Part shown: positions 51,042-58,564 of the stretch, in pieces | Position numbering within the stretch: the stretch's first letter is position 1 | Layout of the letters: every line of letters begins with the position of its first letter | Source of the DNA: Bacteroidales bacterium UBA4331 | GTDB taxonomy: Bacteria > Bacteroidota > Bacteroidia > Bacteroidales > Paludibacteraceae | Reading direction: 5' to 3' | NCBI GenBank assembly: GCA_002394395.1 | Contig: DGTR01000035.1 | Location: 1-58,564, forward strand | Length of the DNA stretch: 58,564 nt | Made by a program: the position numbers and the translations under genes | Notes under the pieces: generated by a model | Told to the model about the DNA's origin: nothing | Databases searched by the model: none | The model's input: the letters and a program-made list of their open reading frames with translations, nothing else

Positions 51042-51473
51042 ATGTACGAACAACTGAAATTAGATAACCAACTCTGCTTCCGCCTCTATACGGCGGCGCG
51101 GTTGATTGCCGGTGCGTACGGTCCCTATTTTGAGACCTTGGGGATCACGTACCCGCAGTACCTGGTGTTGTTGGTTCTTTGGGAAAAAGACCGTCAGCCG
51201 GTGAACGACATCGCCAAACGCCTTCATTTGGAGACGAATACTGTCACGCCGCTCCTGCAACGGATGGAACGTCAGGGCTTAGTGACGCGCGTCAAAGGAG
51301 AAGTGGATACGCGGCAACGCATCGTCTGCCTGACTGACGCCGGCAAAGCGATGGAGGAACAAGCCAAAGACATCCCGAACCGATTAGGCGCCGAAGTCAC
51401 CAAGCATGTGTCCGTAGAGGAACTGAAAGCCCTCATCCCCTCCCTCGACAAACTGATCGAAGGACTGAAGTAA
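51042..51473 (+). CDS. ohrR: OhrR-type MarR-family regulator
   Basis: A 143-residue winged-helix repressor of the OhrR branch. The N-terminus LKLDNQLCFRLYTAARLIAG holds the redox-sensing Cys at residue 12, and LGITYPQYLVLLVLWEKD is a signature of the OhrR branch. The winged helix follows with VNDIAKRLHLETNTVTPLLQ and RMERQGLVTRVKGEVDTRQR. OhrR proteins release DNA when the Cys is oxidised by organic hydroperoxides. The obvious target here is the gpx/bacterioferritin-like/transporter group directly upstream; no ohr gene is in view. Only one reactive Cys position is visible (1-Cys type). Confidence 0.9.
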   Translation: MYEQLKLDNQLCFRLYTAARLIAGAYGPYFETLGITYPQYLVLLVLWEKDRQPVNDIAKRLHLETNTVTPLLQRMERQGLVTRVKGEVDTRQRIVCLTDAGKAMEEQAKDIPNRLGAEVTKHVSVEELKALIPSLDKLIEGLK

Positions 51474-51510
51474 GGAACAGAAGAATAAAATTACAGAAAA
51501 TGGCACTTTT

Positions 51511-51543
51511 ATTTGCAAGTGTCATTTTTTTTGCGTACCTTTG
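51511..51543 (+). promoter_or_regulatory. rhuM promoter
   Basis: TTTG (51511-51514), a 20-nt spacer and TACCTTTGC (51535-51543), 22 nt before the ATG at 51566. Upstream, TTTGCAAGTGTC and the TTTGCAAGCGC after the box form a partial direct repeat. Confidence 0.8.
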
Positions 51544-51565
51544 CAAGCGCAATTAGATTCTTTTT

Positions 51566-52600
51566 ATGAAAACACAAGATCTTACAAAAGATACCAAAGG
51601 AGAGATTGTTATCTATCAATCTGAAGAAGGGAGAGTTTCTGTTGATGTATTGTTTCAAGACGAAACGGTTTGGTTGCCTATTGAGCAAATGAGTATATTG
51701 TTTGGAAAATCGCGCTCTACCATCAACGAGCATATTCTGAATATTTACAAAGAAGGTGAACTTTCCGAAGCAGATACGGTGAGAAAAATCGGAATTTCCG
51801 ACTTTTCTACCAAACCCACCAATTTCTACAACCTTGATGTTGTCATTTCTGTCGGTTATCGTGTTCATTCCGTGCAAGGTACACGTTTCCGTCAATGGGC
51901 AACTCAGCGCATTCACGAATATATCATAAAAGGCTACACATTGGATGACGAACGGCTAAAAGGTAACGGAGGACGTTATTTCCGCGAATTACTCCAGCGT
52001 ATCCGCGATATTCGTAGTAGTGAGCGCAACCTCTATCAGCAAGTGACCGACATCTATGCAACTGCGGTGGATTATGATCCCAAAGCAGAGATAACTCGCC
52101 AATTCTTTGCTACGGTGCAAAACAAGATGCACTATGCCGCACACCAACACACAGCGGCTGAGGTGGTCTATGACAGGGTAGATAATGAAAAGCCGATGCT
52201 GGGCATGACGAATTTCAAAGGGAACTATATCACGAAAGATGATGTTATCATTGCCAAGAACTATCTCAACGAGAAAGAACTGACCGTATTGAATTTGTTA
52301 GTGTCCCAGTTCTTCGATTATGCAGAATTGCAGGCGATGGAGCAACATCCTATGACCATGCAGGAGTGGATAGATGAACTTGATCGGGTGCTAAGCAATA
52401 ATCGTCGCCCGTTATTAGAAGGGGGCGGCTCTATTAGTCACCAGCAAGCACAAGAAAAAGCGGAGCACGAATACACCATCTATCGCCAGCGAGAGATGAA
52501 CCAATTAGAGTCCGACTATGACCGCGCTGTACGACAGTTATCTCTTTTCAGCGGTTCTACTGAACAACTCTCAGGAGAAATATCAATAGATGAAGAATAA
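51566..52600 (+). CDS. rhuM: RhuM family protein
   Basis: A 344-residue cytoplasmic protein of the RhuM family, first named in Salmonella pathogenicity island 3 and frequent on genomic islands and near restriction-modification genes. Landmarks are IVIYQSEEGRVSVDVLFQDE, ETVWLPIEQMSILFGKSRST (helix-turn-helix-like, with STINEHILNIY), SYR-type segment VVISVGYRVHSVQGTRFRQW and ATQRIHEYIIKGYTLDDERL. The C-terminal half has AEVVYDRVDNEKPMLGMTNF and YLNEKELTVLNLLVSQFFDY. It is complete. The molecular function is not established; it marks the start of the accessory stretch. Confidence 0.93.
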   Translation: MKTQDLTKDTKGEIVIYQSEEGRVSVDVLFQDETVWLPIEQMSILFGKSRSTINEHILNIYKEGELSEADTVRKIGISDFSTKPTNFYNLDVVISVGYRVHSVQGTRFRQWATQRIHEYIIKGYTLDDERLKGNGGRYFRELLQRIRDIRSSERNLYQQVTDIYATAVDYDPKAEITRQFFATVQNKMHYAAHQHTAAEVVYDRVDNEKPMLGMTNFKGNYITKDDVIIAKNYLNEKELTVLNLLVSQFFDYAELQAMEQHPMTMQEWIDELDRVLSNNRRPLLEGGGSISHQQAQEKAEHEYTIYRQREMNQLESDYDRAVRQLSLFSGSTEQLSGEISIDEE

Positions 52601-52675
52601 AGGTTACTTTTGGCAAAATGATGATTGAACTAAAAAAAGAGAATTTTCTCAAATTAATTGAAAATTATACTTAAA

Positions 52676-52708
52676 TTTGTGCATGTCACTTTTTTATAGT
52701 ATCTTTGC
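52676..52708 (+). promoter_or_regulatory. Promoter before the 289-residue orphan gene
   Basis: TTTG (52676-52679), a 20-nt spacer and TATCTTTGC (52700-52708) match the consensus. It lies 26 nt before a 32-codon ORF and 288 nt before the 289-residue orphan gene. Confidence 0.8.
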
Positions 52709-52733
52709 AGGCGATTTTAAGAAATCAATTATA

Positions 52734-52832
52734 ATGCCGCAATCTAATGCTTCTTATCACTTGGGACATACGAATGTAACTTTGGGTGATTTATCATCTC
52801 GTATCTCTCTCGTGAGCGAGTATAAAGAATAG
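52734..52832 (+). CDS. Possible 32-residue peptide or leader ORF
   Basis: ATG at 52734 opens a 32-codon frame (MPQSNASYHLGHTNVTLG, then DLSSRISLVSEYKE) ending TAG at 52832. It is the first ORF after a good promoter, and an imperfect repeat follows its stop, as it follows the rhuM stop. It could be a leader peptide, a small protein or the remnant of a lost gene. I recognise no family. Confidence 0.4.
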   Translation: MPQSNASYHLGHTNVTLGDLSSRISLVSEYKE

Positions 52833-52995
52833 ACAAACATTCAAAAGGTTACTTCTAGCAAATGGATGATATTAATTGATGAATGATTACAACGGAATAA
52901 GCCGAAAATCCGAAGCAAAAAAACATAGAACCTCTTAAGGTTTTTCAAATATGAATAATAGAATTCATATGTATATGAAATAATCAATTATTGCC

Positions 52996-53865
52996 ATGGA
53001 AGAATTTGAACTTTTTAAAACCTACTTTCATAGTCTGTATAACCGATATATTCTCTCATTGCTGATGTGCAGAATATACGCCATTAAAAAAATCGATGGC
53101 TTATTAGTTATGCTTCCTTCTAAGGTTGCATCGAATGGGCGGGTAGTACCTCTAGATGAAAAAGACTTCTCTTTCCTTGCAAATCAGGATGAGGATATAA
53201 AACATAGATTCAGTGAAATGTTTGAAGTATCCTATGAGGAATACATTAAAAAATATAGAAGATACATCAGTTCAAACAATTTAAATGATCCTTATTGGAA
53301 TCCTCGGACTCCTATTTCGAACGCAATTGATTGGATATATGCAAATCCAGCATATGTTGAACTGAAAAAGGACTGCGGGCGCATAGAGTTTATGCGGAAA
53401 TTCGACTATATTTCATTTGGAGTCGACCATTTTACTGATTTAGGTGGTCGATTTGATACAGAAAAAAAGATGTATGTATATGTTGATGCTTCTTTAGGGT
53501 TGGTAATCGGAGGAAGTGTGGATTTAAAATATAAAGGAAAGCATCATTCAGAGGGAGAGGATTATGAATGGGAAAGATGGAATATAAATTTTTTCACCTC
53601 TGATTTAAGATTAGGTCGTTATGTATCGTTTGAAGATTTCTGCAAAGAGAACTATCAAAAAGATAATCAGACGGGACAGTTTTACTTAATTCCATATAAA
53701 GACATTGAAAAATGGAATGAAGAACAGAAGGTTAGATTATGCCTTCATTGTATGAGTTATGAACATAGCTATGACGAAGAACCACCATATGGTAATGATT
53801 ATCCCTATTCATATTATTTAAGAGGAAATGGATATAAGAGAGAGGTGGATTATGACCCATGTTAA
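52996..53865 (+). CDS. Hypothetical protein (289 aa)
   Basis: I do not recognise this protein. It has 289 residues, no signal peptide and no transmembrane span; it is rich in Tyr, Asp and Lys and poor in Ala. Segments that look structured are ELFKTYFHSLYNRYILSLLM (helical), IDWIYANPAYVELKKDCGRI and a beta-rich middle (MYVYVDASLGLVIGGSVDLK). The C-terminus is acidic and aromatic (EHSYDEEPPYGNDYPYSYYL). The coding sequence is visibly A+T-rich compared with the rnf and ribosomal genes, which suggests transfer. The 13-bp GCCGAAAATCCGA lies in its leader at 52901-52913 and again before the next gene. No function is proposed. Confidence 0.75.
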   Translation: MEEFELFKTYFHSLYNRYILSLLMCRIYAIKKIDGLLVMLPSKVASNGRVVPLDEKDFSFLANQDEDIKHRFSEMFEVSYEEYIKKYRRYISSNNLNDPYWNPRTPISNAIDWIYANPAYVELKKDCGRIEFMRKFDYISFGVDHFTDLGGRFDTEKKMYVYVDASLGLVIGGSVDLKYKGKHHSEGEDYEWERWNINFFTSDLRLGRYVSFEDFCKENYQKDNQTGQFYLIPYKDIEKWNEEQKVRLCLHCMSYEHSYDEEPPYGNDYPYSYYLRGNGYKREVDYDPC

Positions 53866-53947
53866 CAAAAACTCACAATGAGGAGAGAAAATTAATACAG
53901 CGAATGCCGAAAATCCGATAAAGAGCTATAGATATTACAATGGTTAT

Positions 53948-55027
53948 ATGAAATACGAAGGAACAATATGGGAATTATATACAGAACTTTTCAGTCATAC
54001 TGATAAGTGGTGTTATTATCCCAACTTCACTCTAAAGGGGTTTAGTTTAGATCATATATTAGATGACGGAAACGAAGCGATACGATTTATCCAAGAGTAT
54101 TTTCAATGTGGTGGAAAATATATGATAGTGAATGATATTGCAGATTATTGCAGTGCAGAAAGAGCCACACATTCTATTTCTACGTTCTTTTTGGGTATTC
54201 TCCTGCTTCCATTATTTAAGAAACAACGTACTTATATAGATATCCCAGAAGATAAAACTTTCTTGTGGTTATGGTTCCTTACTTGTCTATACCACGACAT
54301 GGCGTATAAGTTTGAGGAGGATAAGAACCATCTTCCGACACTCAAGAACTTTGTACGAGATAATCATATTACATACCAGATTCTGAACGACCGCACAATA
54401 AGACTCAAAGGTGTCACAAAGAAAACAGTTCGCGCTTATTATCGTTATAGAATTAATGAATGTGGTTGTGTAGATCACGGTATTACAGGTGGAATTTTGC
54501 TATATAATTCTTTGAGAAAGAACTATGAAGAAGTATATAATTATTGCCGATGTTTTGATAATAATATAAATCATGATAATTTCAAATGGAATGGTTTACA
54601 TTTTTCATCATTACATTTCCGTGAGTACGCAAAATGTGCCAACGCAATTATTCAGCACAACCTATGGTTCAATGCTTCTGGACAAACAGATTATGAAAAG
54701 TACATAGATTACCATTTAGATGAGTTAATATATTCGCCATCAGCCAAACCATATTATAAAGATTGGCTGACAGCATTGTTAGTATTCTGCGACACAATTG
54801 AGCCGGTCAAACGTTTTCTCAATAGCACACCATCTTTATTATTGAAAGAGATGAGATTAGAATTTGATGATGATGGTACGTATTTGATAATTAGTTTTAA
54901 TAAATCATGTGTTAATCCAACAAGTTATATTGAACCTGTGAATGAAATGGAGGATTGGACAAATCTAACAATTCTGCTGGATGGTCAAAAGATTATAATC
55001 TCCGATATAAATAAAATGTACAAATAA
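53948..55027 (+). CDS. HD-domain protein, predicted metal-dependent phosphohydrolase
   Basis: A 359-residue cytoplasmic protein in which the residues of an HD-superfamily active site appear in the right order: His75 (ERATHSIS), His116-Asp117 (CLYHDMAYKFEE), His177 (VDHGITGGILLYNSL), His237 (AIIQHNLWF) and Asp282 (LVFCDTIEP). The extra His residues suggest a binuclear metal site, as in phosphodiesterases and Cas3-type nucleases. A substrate cannot be read. The rest of the protein matches nothing I know. Like its upstream neighbour it is A+T-rich. It is followed 12 bp later by a cytoplasmic LRR gene. A defence or signalling role is possible from context alone. Confidence 0.78.
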   Translation: MKYEGTIWELYTELFSHTDKWCYYPNFTLKGFSLDHILDDGNEAIRFIQEYFQCGGKYMIVNDIADYCSAERATHSISTFFLGILLLPLFKKQRTYIDIPEDKTFLWLWFLTCLYHDMAYKFEEDKNHLPTLKNFVRDNHITYQILNDRTIRLKGVTKKTVRAYYRYRINECGCVDHGITGGILLYNSLRKNYEEVYNYCRCFDNNINHDNFKWNGLHFSSLHFREYAKCANAIIQHNLWFNASGQTDYEKYIDYHLDELIYSPSAKPYYKDWLTALLVFCDTIEPVKRFLNSTPSLLLKEMRLEFDDDGTYLIISFNKSCVNPTSYIEPVNEMEDWTNLTILLDGQKIIISDINKMYK

Positions 55028-55039
55028 TGAGGGAATACT

Positions 55040-56107
55040 GTGGCATACTTTGACAAATATGGAGTCGAGTTCTCCGATGACCGCAATATATTAGTGAAAT
55101 GCCCTGAAAATTTTCAGGGAGAATATATTATTCCCGAAGGTGTCAAATGTATTGGAGATGGGGCTTTCTATGAATGTAAAAAACTCTTGTCGGTATCTAT
55201 CCCCAATAGCGTGGTCTGTTTTGGAAATAATTCTTTCTCCTTTTGCACAGGATTGACTAAAGTTGCTATTCCCGAATGTGTAACAGACATTGGAATAGCC
55301 GCTTTTATGTGGTGTTCTAACCTATCTTCGATAACGATTAGCAACAGCGTCACTAGTATAGGAGATTATGCCTTTTTAGCTTGTTTAGGTCTGAATAGTA
55401 TTGAAATTCCAGATAGTGTTTCAAACATTGGAGAGAGGGTTTTTCAGGGATGTAATAATATCAAAGAAGTTCGTGTTCCAAAAGGACAAAAAGAACGTTT
55501 TGAGCAAATGGAAGGATTAAAAGACGTCAAGGATAAGATTGTTGAATTATCGTCTGAAAATCAAAAGTCAAGAACATGGGAAGAAGTTAATGCCGAATAT
55601 CGAGCATATTTTGAGAAGAGACAAAAGGAGAACCCAAATATCCAAAATAAAAATGGTGGAACACCTTTGGAATTCCCTCCGTTTGGCATAGAACTGTCTA
55701 TTCAAGAGTATTCTCAATTCAAAAAAGAGGGGCGCACTATCCACTCATGGATGTTTTGGTGTAAGAGCGGAAATGAAATACATGAGTTAGCACGATTATA
55801 TGGTCCGGTGAATAGTATAGGGCTATCTACGCCAAGACAAGGATATTATAAGATCGTTGGGATAGAAGGCGAAGGAAATGACACTATGTTAGTATGCTAT
55901 TATAATCTTTTTTCTTCGGATGAGTTTCTTGAGGAGGAAGATGAGAAAGTGCGCGTTAAACAGAAACCGCTATTCAATAAACGTTCCAGTTGTGCAGGAC
56001 CAATTGATGTTGGAGATATTATTCATGTCAAATCTACCGAGTTAGTAGAAGACACTTATAATGGAAGAACATACCAGGCATACAAAATCATATGGGAGTT
56101 TGTTTAA
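55040..56107 (+). CDS. Cytoplasmic leucine-rich repeat (LRR_5/BspA-type) protein
   Basis: A 355-residue protein without signal peptide, starting at GTG (55040) with MAYFDKYGVEFSDDRNILVK. Residues 25-160 hold about five Treponema-type LRR units, for example LLSVSIPNSVVCFGNNSFSF and LSSITISNSVTSIGDYAFLA, closed by IKEVRVPKGQKERFEQMEGL. The second half (from about 190) has a coiled or charged stretch (RTWEEVNAEYRAYFEKRQKE) and an unassigned globular region ending YQAYKIIWEFV. It lacks the C-terminal tail of the secreted BspA-like protein at 36.3-40.3 kb. Such MAYFDKYGVEF starts are frequent in Bacteroidales LRR proteins. It begins 12 bp after the HD gene, so the two are probably cotranscribed. 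Confidence 0.82.
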   Translation: MAYFDKYGVEFSDDRNILVKCPENFQGEYIIPEGVKCIGDGAFYECKKLLSVSIPNSVVCFGNNSFSFCTGLTKVAIPECVTDIGIAAFMWCSNLSSITISNSVTSIGDYAFLACLGLNSIEIPDSVSNIGERVFQGCNNIKEVRVPKGQKERFEQMEGLKDVKDKIVELSSENQKSRTWEEVNAEYRAYFEKRQKENPNIQNKNGGTPLEFPPFGIELSIQEYSQFKKEGRTIHSWMFWCKSGNEIHELARLYGPVNSIGLSTPRQGYYKIVGIEGEGNDTMLVCYYNLFSSDEFLEEEDEKVRVKQKPLFNKRSSCAGPIDVGDIIHVKSTELVEDTYNGRTYQAYKIIWEFV

Positions 56108-56146
56108 ACAGACATATATGACTTATTCGTAAAAAAACTTTTGATT

Positions 56147-57049
56147 ATGAAAAAAAATAACCACTATTTTACACTATTATTGTTTGTTCTAACCCTTTGT
56201 TGTGCTTCATGCGGCAAACCGAAGTTAAAAAGTAATCCCGATGAGGCAGATAGTATTGCGATAATAACTGAAAAAGAGGCAAAAAGCAGCTCTGAAAAAT
56301 CTGCGTTCCCTCAAATCACATCTTTCACGGATTATGTCTATGAGGATTTTCATGTCTTTACATTCTCGGATACGATTGGGGTTCTGCAACAGTTAGATAT
56401 AGAGTTCCCGACAGGCATGAAGGATAAAAAAGTACTGGCAAAGATTCAGGAACAACTGATAGACACCATACTGCACGCGCACTATCAAATTACGCAATTG
56501 GATGAAGCGATGGCAAAATACTGGCGTATCGAGCCGAATGATATTGAACTCAAGTCGGTATATCCGCTTATTGTTCCAAATGATTCGGATGAGTATTTTA
56601 ATTACGGCGGAGTACAGAGTAGGCAATTTGAGCATCTTTGTGGCAGAACATCGTACAATCAAAATGGCTTGTACATAATGCGACACCACTACACTTGGTA
56701 TGGCGGCGGTTGCCACGATTTTCCAGACACACAATACTTCGCCTTCGATACCCGAACTGGTGAGATGGTACATTTCATGGATATATTTAGTGAAGATTAC
56801 GAAGATACCGAAAGGCAGATGATCTACGACATCTCCTATTACGTCCGCAGAGCACTTTTGGACAAATACCCTAAAATCTCATTAGATAATTGGATTCAGG
56901 CATCGTTTACCATCACATCTACCTCACTTGTATTGCATTATACCCATTATACTTTAGGTTGTTGGGCGGAAGGCGAGCAAGAGGTTGAGATTCCTCTTGA
57001 AACAGCCAAGTTGTTCCTCAATCCGAAATGGAAACACCTGATTCCTTAA
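56147..57049 (+). CDS. Lipoprotein with a DUF3298/RsiV-like domain
   Basis: A 300-residue predicted lipoprotein. I start at ATG 56147 (MKKNNHYFTLLLFVLTLCCA); an in-frame TTG two codons earlier is unlikely. The lipobox CCASCG gives Cys at about residue 23. After a Ser/Glu-rich linker comes an alpha/beta domain with FPTGMKDKKVLAKIQEQLID, then GLYIMRHHYTWYGGGCHDFP, YFAFDTRTGEMVHFMDIFSE and LVLHYTHYTLGCWAEGEQEV, which fits the DUF3298 pattern of anti-sigma factor RsiV and related lipoproteins. There is no sigma factor gene nearby. Envelope role likely, detail unknown. Confidence 0.82.
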   Translation: MKKNNHYFTLLLFVLTLCCASCGKPKLKSNPDEADSIAIITEKEAKSSSEKSAFPQITSFTDYVYEDFHVFTFSDTIGVLQQLDIEFPTGMKDKKVLAKIQEQLIDTILHAHYQITQLDEAMAKYWRIEPNDIELKSVYPLIVPNDSDEYFNYGGVQSRQFEHLCGRTSYNQNGLYIMRHHYTWYGGGCHDFPDTQYFAFDTRTGEMVHFMDIFSEDYEDTERQMIYDISYYVRRALLDKYPKISLDNWIQASFTITSTSLVLHYTHYTLGCWAEGEQEVEIPLETAKLFLNPKWKHLIP

Positions 57050-57086
57050 TAGCAAGTATTCAAATAATCCTAATACAAGAATCGAA

Positions 57087-57563
57087 ATGATAAAACAAGA
57101 TTCCAATAATGATGCAAGTCTCAGGCGGCTTGCCGATATCCAAAAACAGATAATGGAATATCTATCCGTGCATAACTACAACTGGGGATTAGATGAATCT
57201 ATGATGGTTAATATTAATGGAGATACCTACATCGTTTCTCTTCTTCCTAAAAATACGGATTATGTTACATTGCACATTACCTATCCCATAGAACCTCATG
57301 CAGGTGCGTTCTTGCAATCAGAAGAATGTCAACAGCTATATGTGAATTATCTGGGTTCTAGATATCCACACCTAAGCGCAACGTTGAACCATAACGAGAA
57401 GGTTCTGCTGCTGGAATATGAAGCAGATATTTGCTCTGTAGAAGAGTTTGACCACCATTTCAAAACTGCCGTTTATGAAATAGGGTTTATACTAGAATTT
57501 GACATGAGGAAATTGGAATATGTATGCAAAATTCATTTCCCGCAACTTTTAACTTCAAAATAA
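57087..57563 (+). CDS. Hypothetical protein (158 aa)
   Basis: Not recognised. A 158-residue soluble, acidic protein with a helical N-terminus (LRRLADIQKQIMEYLSVHNY) and a beta-rich middle (DTYIVSLLPKNTDYVTLHIT, LLLEYEADICSVEEFDHHFK). The length and helix-sheet-helix order recall YbjN or type III chaperone-like folds, but no motif proves this. It ends 1 bp before the next start codon, so it is coupled to the FtsI-like gene. Confidence 0.7.
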   Translation: MIKQDSNNDASLRRLADIQKQIMEYLSVHNYNWGLDESMMVNINGDTYIVSLLPKNTDYVTLHITYPIEPHAGAFLQSEECQQLYVNYLGSRYPHLSATLNHNEKVLLLEYEADICSVEEFDHHFKTAVYEIGFILEFDMRKLEYVCKIHFPQLLTSK

Positions 57564-57564
57564 T

Positions 57565-58512
57565 ATGAAACATTTTCTTCTTTCTTCTTTATTATTTTGC
57601 GGCACATTGAGTTTTGCCGCCGTACCGCAACAATACGAGGTTGCTATTGATGATTCTTTACAGCATATTGTATCGTGGCAAATGCAGTATAGCCTAAGAC
57701 ATCTTTCTCCAGAATGGGTATGCGCTATTCTGATGAACAAAGATCATCAAGTCGTGGCGCTCTATGACACAGATTCTCTTGGCAGGAATGCTTATCAACC
57801 TATTGAGATTGGCTCAATCATCGAACCTTTCAGCGTGATGGCTGCGTTGCGAACCGGTCGTGTTTCCGAACATAATCAGTTCCCGCTCTCCAAAGCCGGT
57901 TATCGTGACCATGCCGGTTATATGTGGCACGACCGTCATCCCATCGACACAGTCCTTGACGTTCCTTCCGTCATTGCCGTTTCCAGTCGAAGCGGTATCT
58001 GCCAAATCATGGAAAAAGCATTTGCTGACAATCCGATGCTTTTTGAGCAGTATATGAACGAACTGGGTCTCTCTTTGGACATTGATTCTTTGGAAGACGT
58101 ACTCCGCATGGCCAATGGTTTGGGTGTCAATATGTCCCCAATATACCTTACTTACCTCTACTCGCAGCTGGTTCAAAAGCAATTTTCGGAAGAAGTATGG
58201 GGCTCAACACAACCCATTCTGCATGCATTGCACGAAGTGGTGTGGAATAATATTGGCACAGCTAGAAAGATTATGTGGACCAAAGGCGCACAATCAGAAA
58301 TTGTATCTATAATCGGCAAAACAGGCGATCTTAAGGAGGAAGGCGAACATCAACCTCATACCGTTTCTTTCATTGGCGCATTCCCTGAGCAAGATCCGCA
58401 ATACACCCTTCTTGTTCTCATGAAAAAGGTCCCATATCCTTCTTCCGCCTTATTCCAATGTGTAGAGCCTATGCGATACATAGCAGAACGGATATATTAT
58501 AATTATAAATAA
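57565..58512 (+). CDS. Secreted degenerate penicillin-binding transpeptidase domain (FtsI-like)
   Basis: A 315-residue protein with a signal peptide (MKHFLLSSLLFCGTLSFAA) and a stand-alone domain resembling the transpeptidase of FtsI/PBP2. Alignable landmarks are VCAILMNKDHQVVALYDT (pattern of AIVMDPKTGEILAMA), IEIGSIIEPFSVMAALRTGR (where active enzymes have EPGSTFKP), VIAVSSRSGICQIMEKA (for SSN), and IIGKTGDLKEEG (for SGKTGT, KTG at 252-254). The catalytic Ser-x-x-Lys is missing (the segment looks shortened, with Glu at residue 87), and the SxN Asn is Arg142. Only KTG remains. There is no N-terminal dimerisation domain and no membrane anchor. It is probably not an active transpeptidase; a peptidoglycan-binding or regulatory role is possible. 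Confidence 0.8.
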   Translation: MKHFLLSSLLFCGTLSFAAVPQQYEVAIDDSLQHIVSWQMQYSLRHLSPEWVCAILMNKDHQVVALYDTDSLGRNAYQPIEIGSIIEPFSVMAALRTGRVSEHNQFPLSKAGYRDHAGYMWHDRHPIDTVLDVPSVIAVSSRSGICQIMEKAFADNPMLFEQYMNELGLSLDIDSLEDVLRMANGLGVNMSPIYLTYLYSQLVQKQFSEEVWGSTQPILHALHEVVWNNIGTARKIMWTKGAQSEIVSIIGKTGDLKEEGEHQPHTVSFIGAFPEQDPQYTLLVLMKKVPYPSSALFQCVEPMRYIAERIYYNYK

Positions 58513-58564
58513 ATTGCGAACCATCCTACCGTCATAACGGCCAGATCTTCATCCTCCGCGGGGA

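Larger units (their letters stand above)
52599..52870. repeat. Imperfect direct repeats flanking a promoter plus a 32-codon ORF
   Basis: AAAGGTTACTTTTGGCAAAA (52599-52618, continuing TGATGAT) and AAAGGTTACTTCTAGCAAAT (52844-52863, continuing GGATGAT) are imperfect copies about 245 bp apart. They directly follow two stop codons: that of rhuM and that of the 32-codon ORF. They bracket a consensus promoter. Confidence 0.75.

Overview
The window looks like a chromosomal segment of an uncultured gut- or rumen-type member of Bacteroidales (Bacteroidota). Three things point there: promoters of the Bacteroidota type (TTTG or TTG, 19-20 nt spacer, TAnnTTTGC) in front of many genes; gene orders typical of the group (rplK-rplA-rplJ-rplL-rpoB with secE/nusG/tRNA-Trp/tuf/tRNAs, ftsK-lolA-trxB, rseC-rnfBCDGEA); and Bacteroidota-type families (DUF3987, membrane AraC regulators, BspA-like leucine-rich repeats, FISUMP-like domains). 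Genus and family cannot be fixed by reading; Paludibacteraceae is a guess.

Layout. 1-10.0 kb (minus strand): rpoB (3' end outside the window), rplL, rplJ, rplA, rplK, nusG, secE, tRNA-Trp, tuf, a four-tRNA cluster and a XerC-type recombinase. 10.1-21.9 kb (minus): an operon of a secreted FISUMP-like protein, a 53-residue small protein, a 3242-residue secreted LamG protein and a lipoprotein. 22.1-24.1 kb (minus): a small conserved protein and a DUF3987 ATPase-like protein with dyad repeats around them. 24.3-33.5 kb (minus): a seven-gene operon with three secreted GH13 amylases, a secreted starch-binding-like protein, two tandem deoxynucleoside kinases and a membrane-anchored AraC regulator, ended by a 30-bp perfect palindrome. 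33.6-43 kb: tRNA-Phe, trmO (plus), then on the minus strand ftsK, a 1336-residue BspA-like protein, another 53-residue small protein, a lolA-like gene and trxB. 43.1-48.5 kb (plus): rseC and rnfBCDGEA, with an RnfB that lacks its ferredoxin domain. 48.7-51.5 kb (plus): a redox group of glutathione peroxidase, bacterioferritin-like protein, DAACS symporter and OhrR-type regulator. 51.5-58.5 kb (plus): an A+T-rich accessory stretch with RhuM, an orphan protein, an HD-domain protein, a cytoplasmic LRR protein, a DUF3298-like lipoprotein, a small orphan and a degenerate FtsI-like transpeptidase domain.

How it fits together. The most striking shared feature is a roughly 25-30 residue C-terminal tail on seven secreted proteins: the giant LamG protein, the FISUMP protein, three amylases, the starch-binding protein and the BspA-like protein. 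All seven have N-terminal signal peptides and none is a lipoprotein, so the tail may be a sorting or anchoring signal. The starch operon appears to hydrolyse alpha-glucans outside the cytoplasm without SusC/SusD in view. The two 53-residue small proteins each sit beside a tail-bearing giant and share Y-x-x-P-x-(I/V)-E and A-P-R-R motifs.
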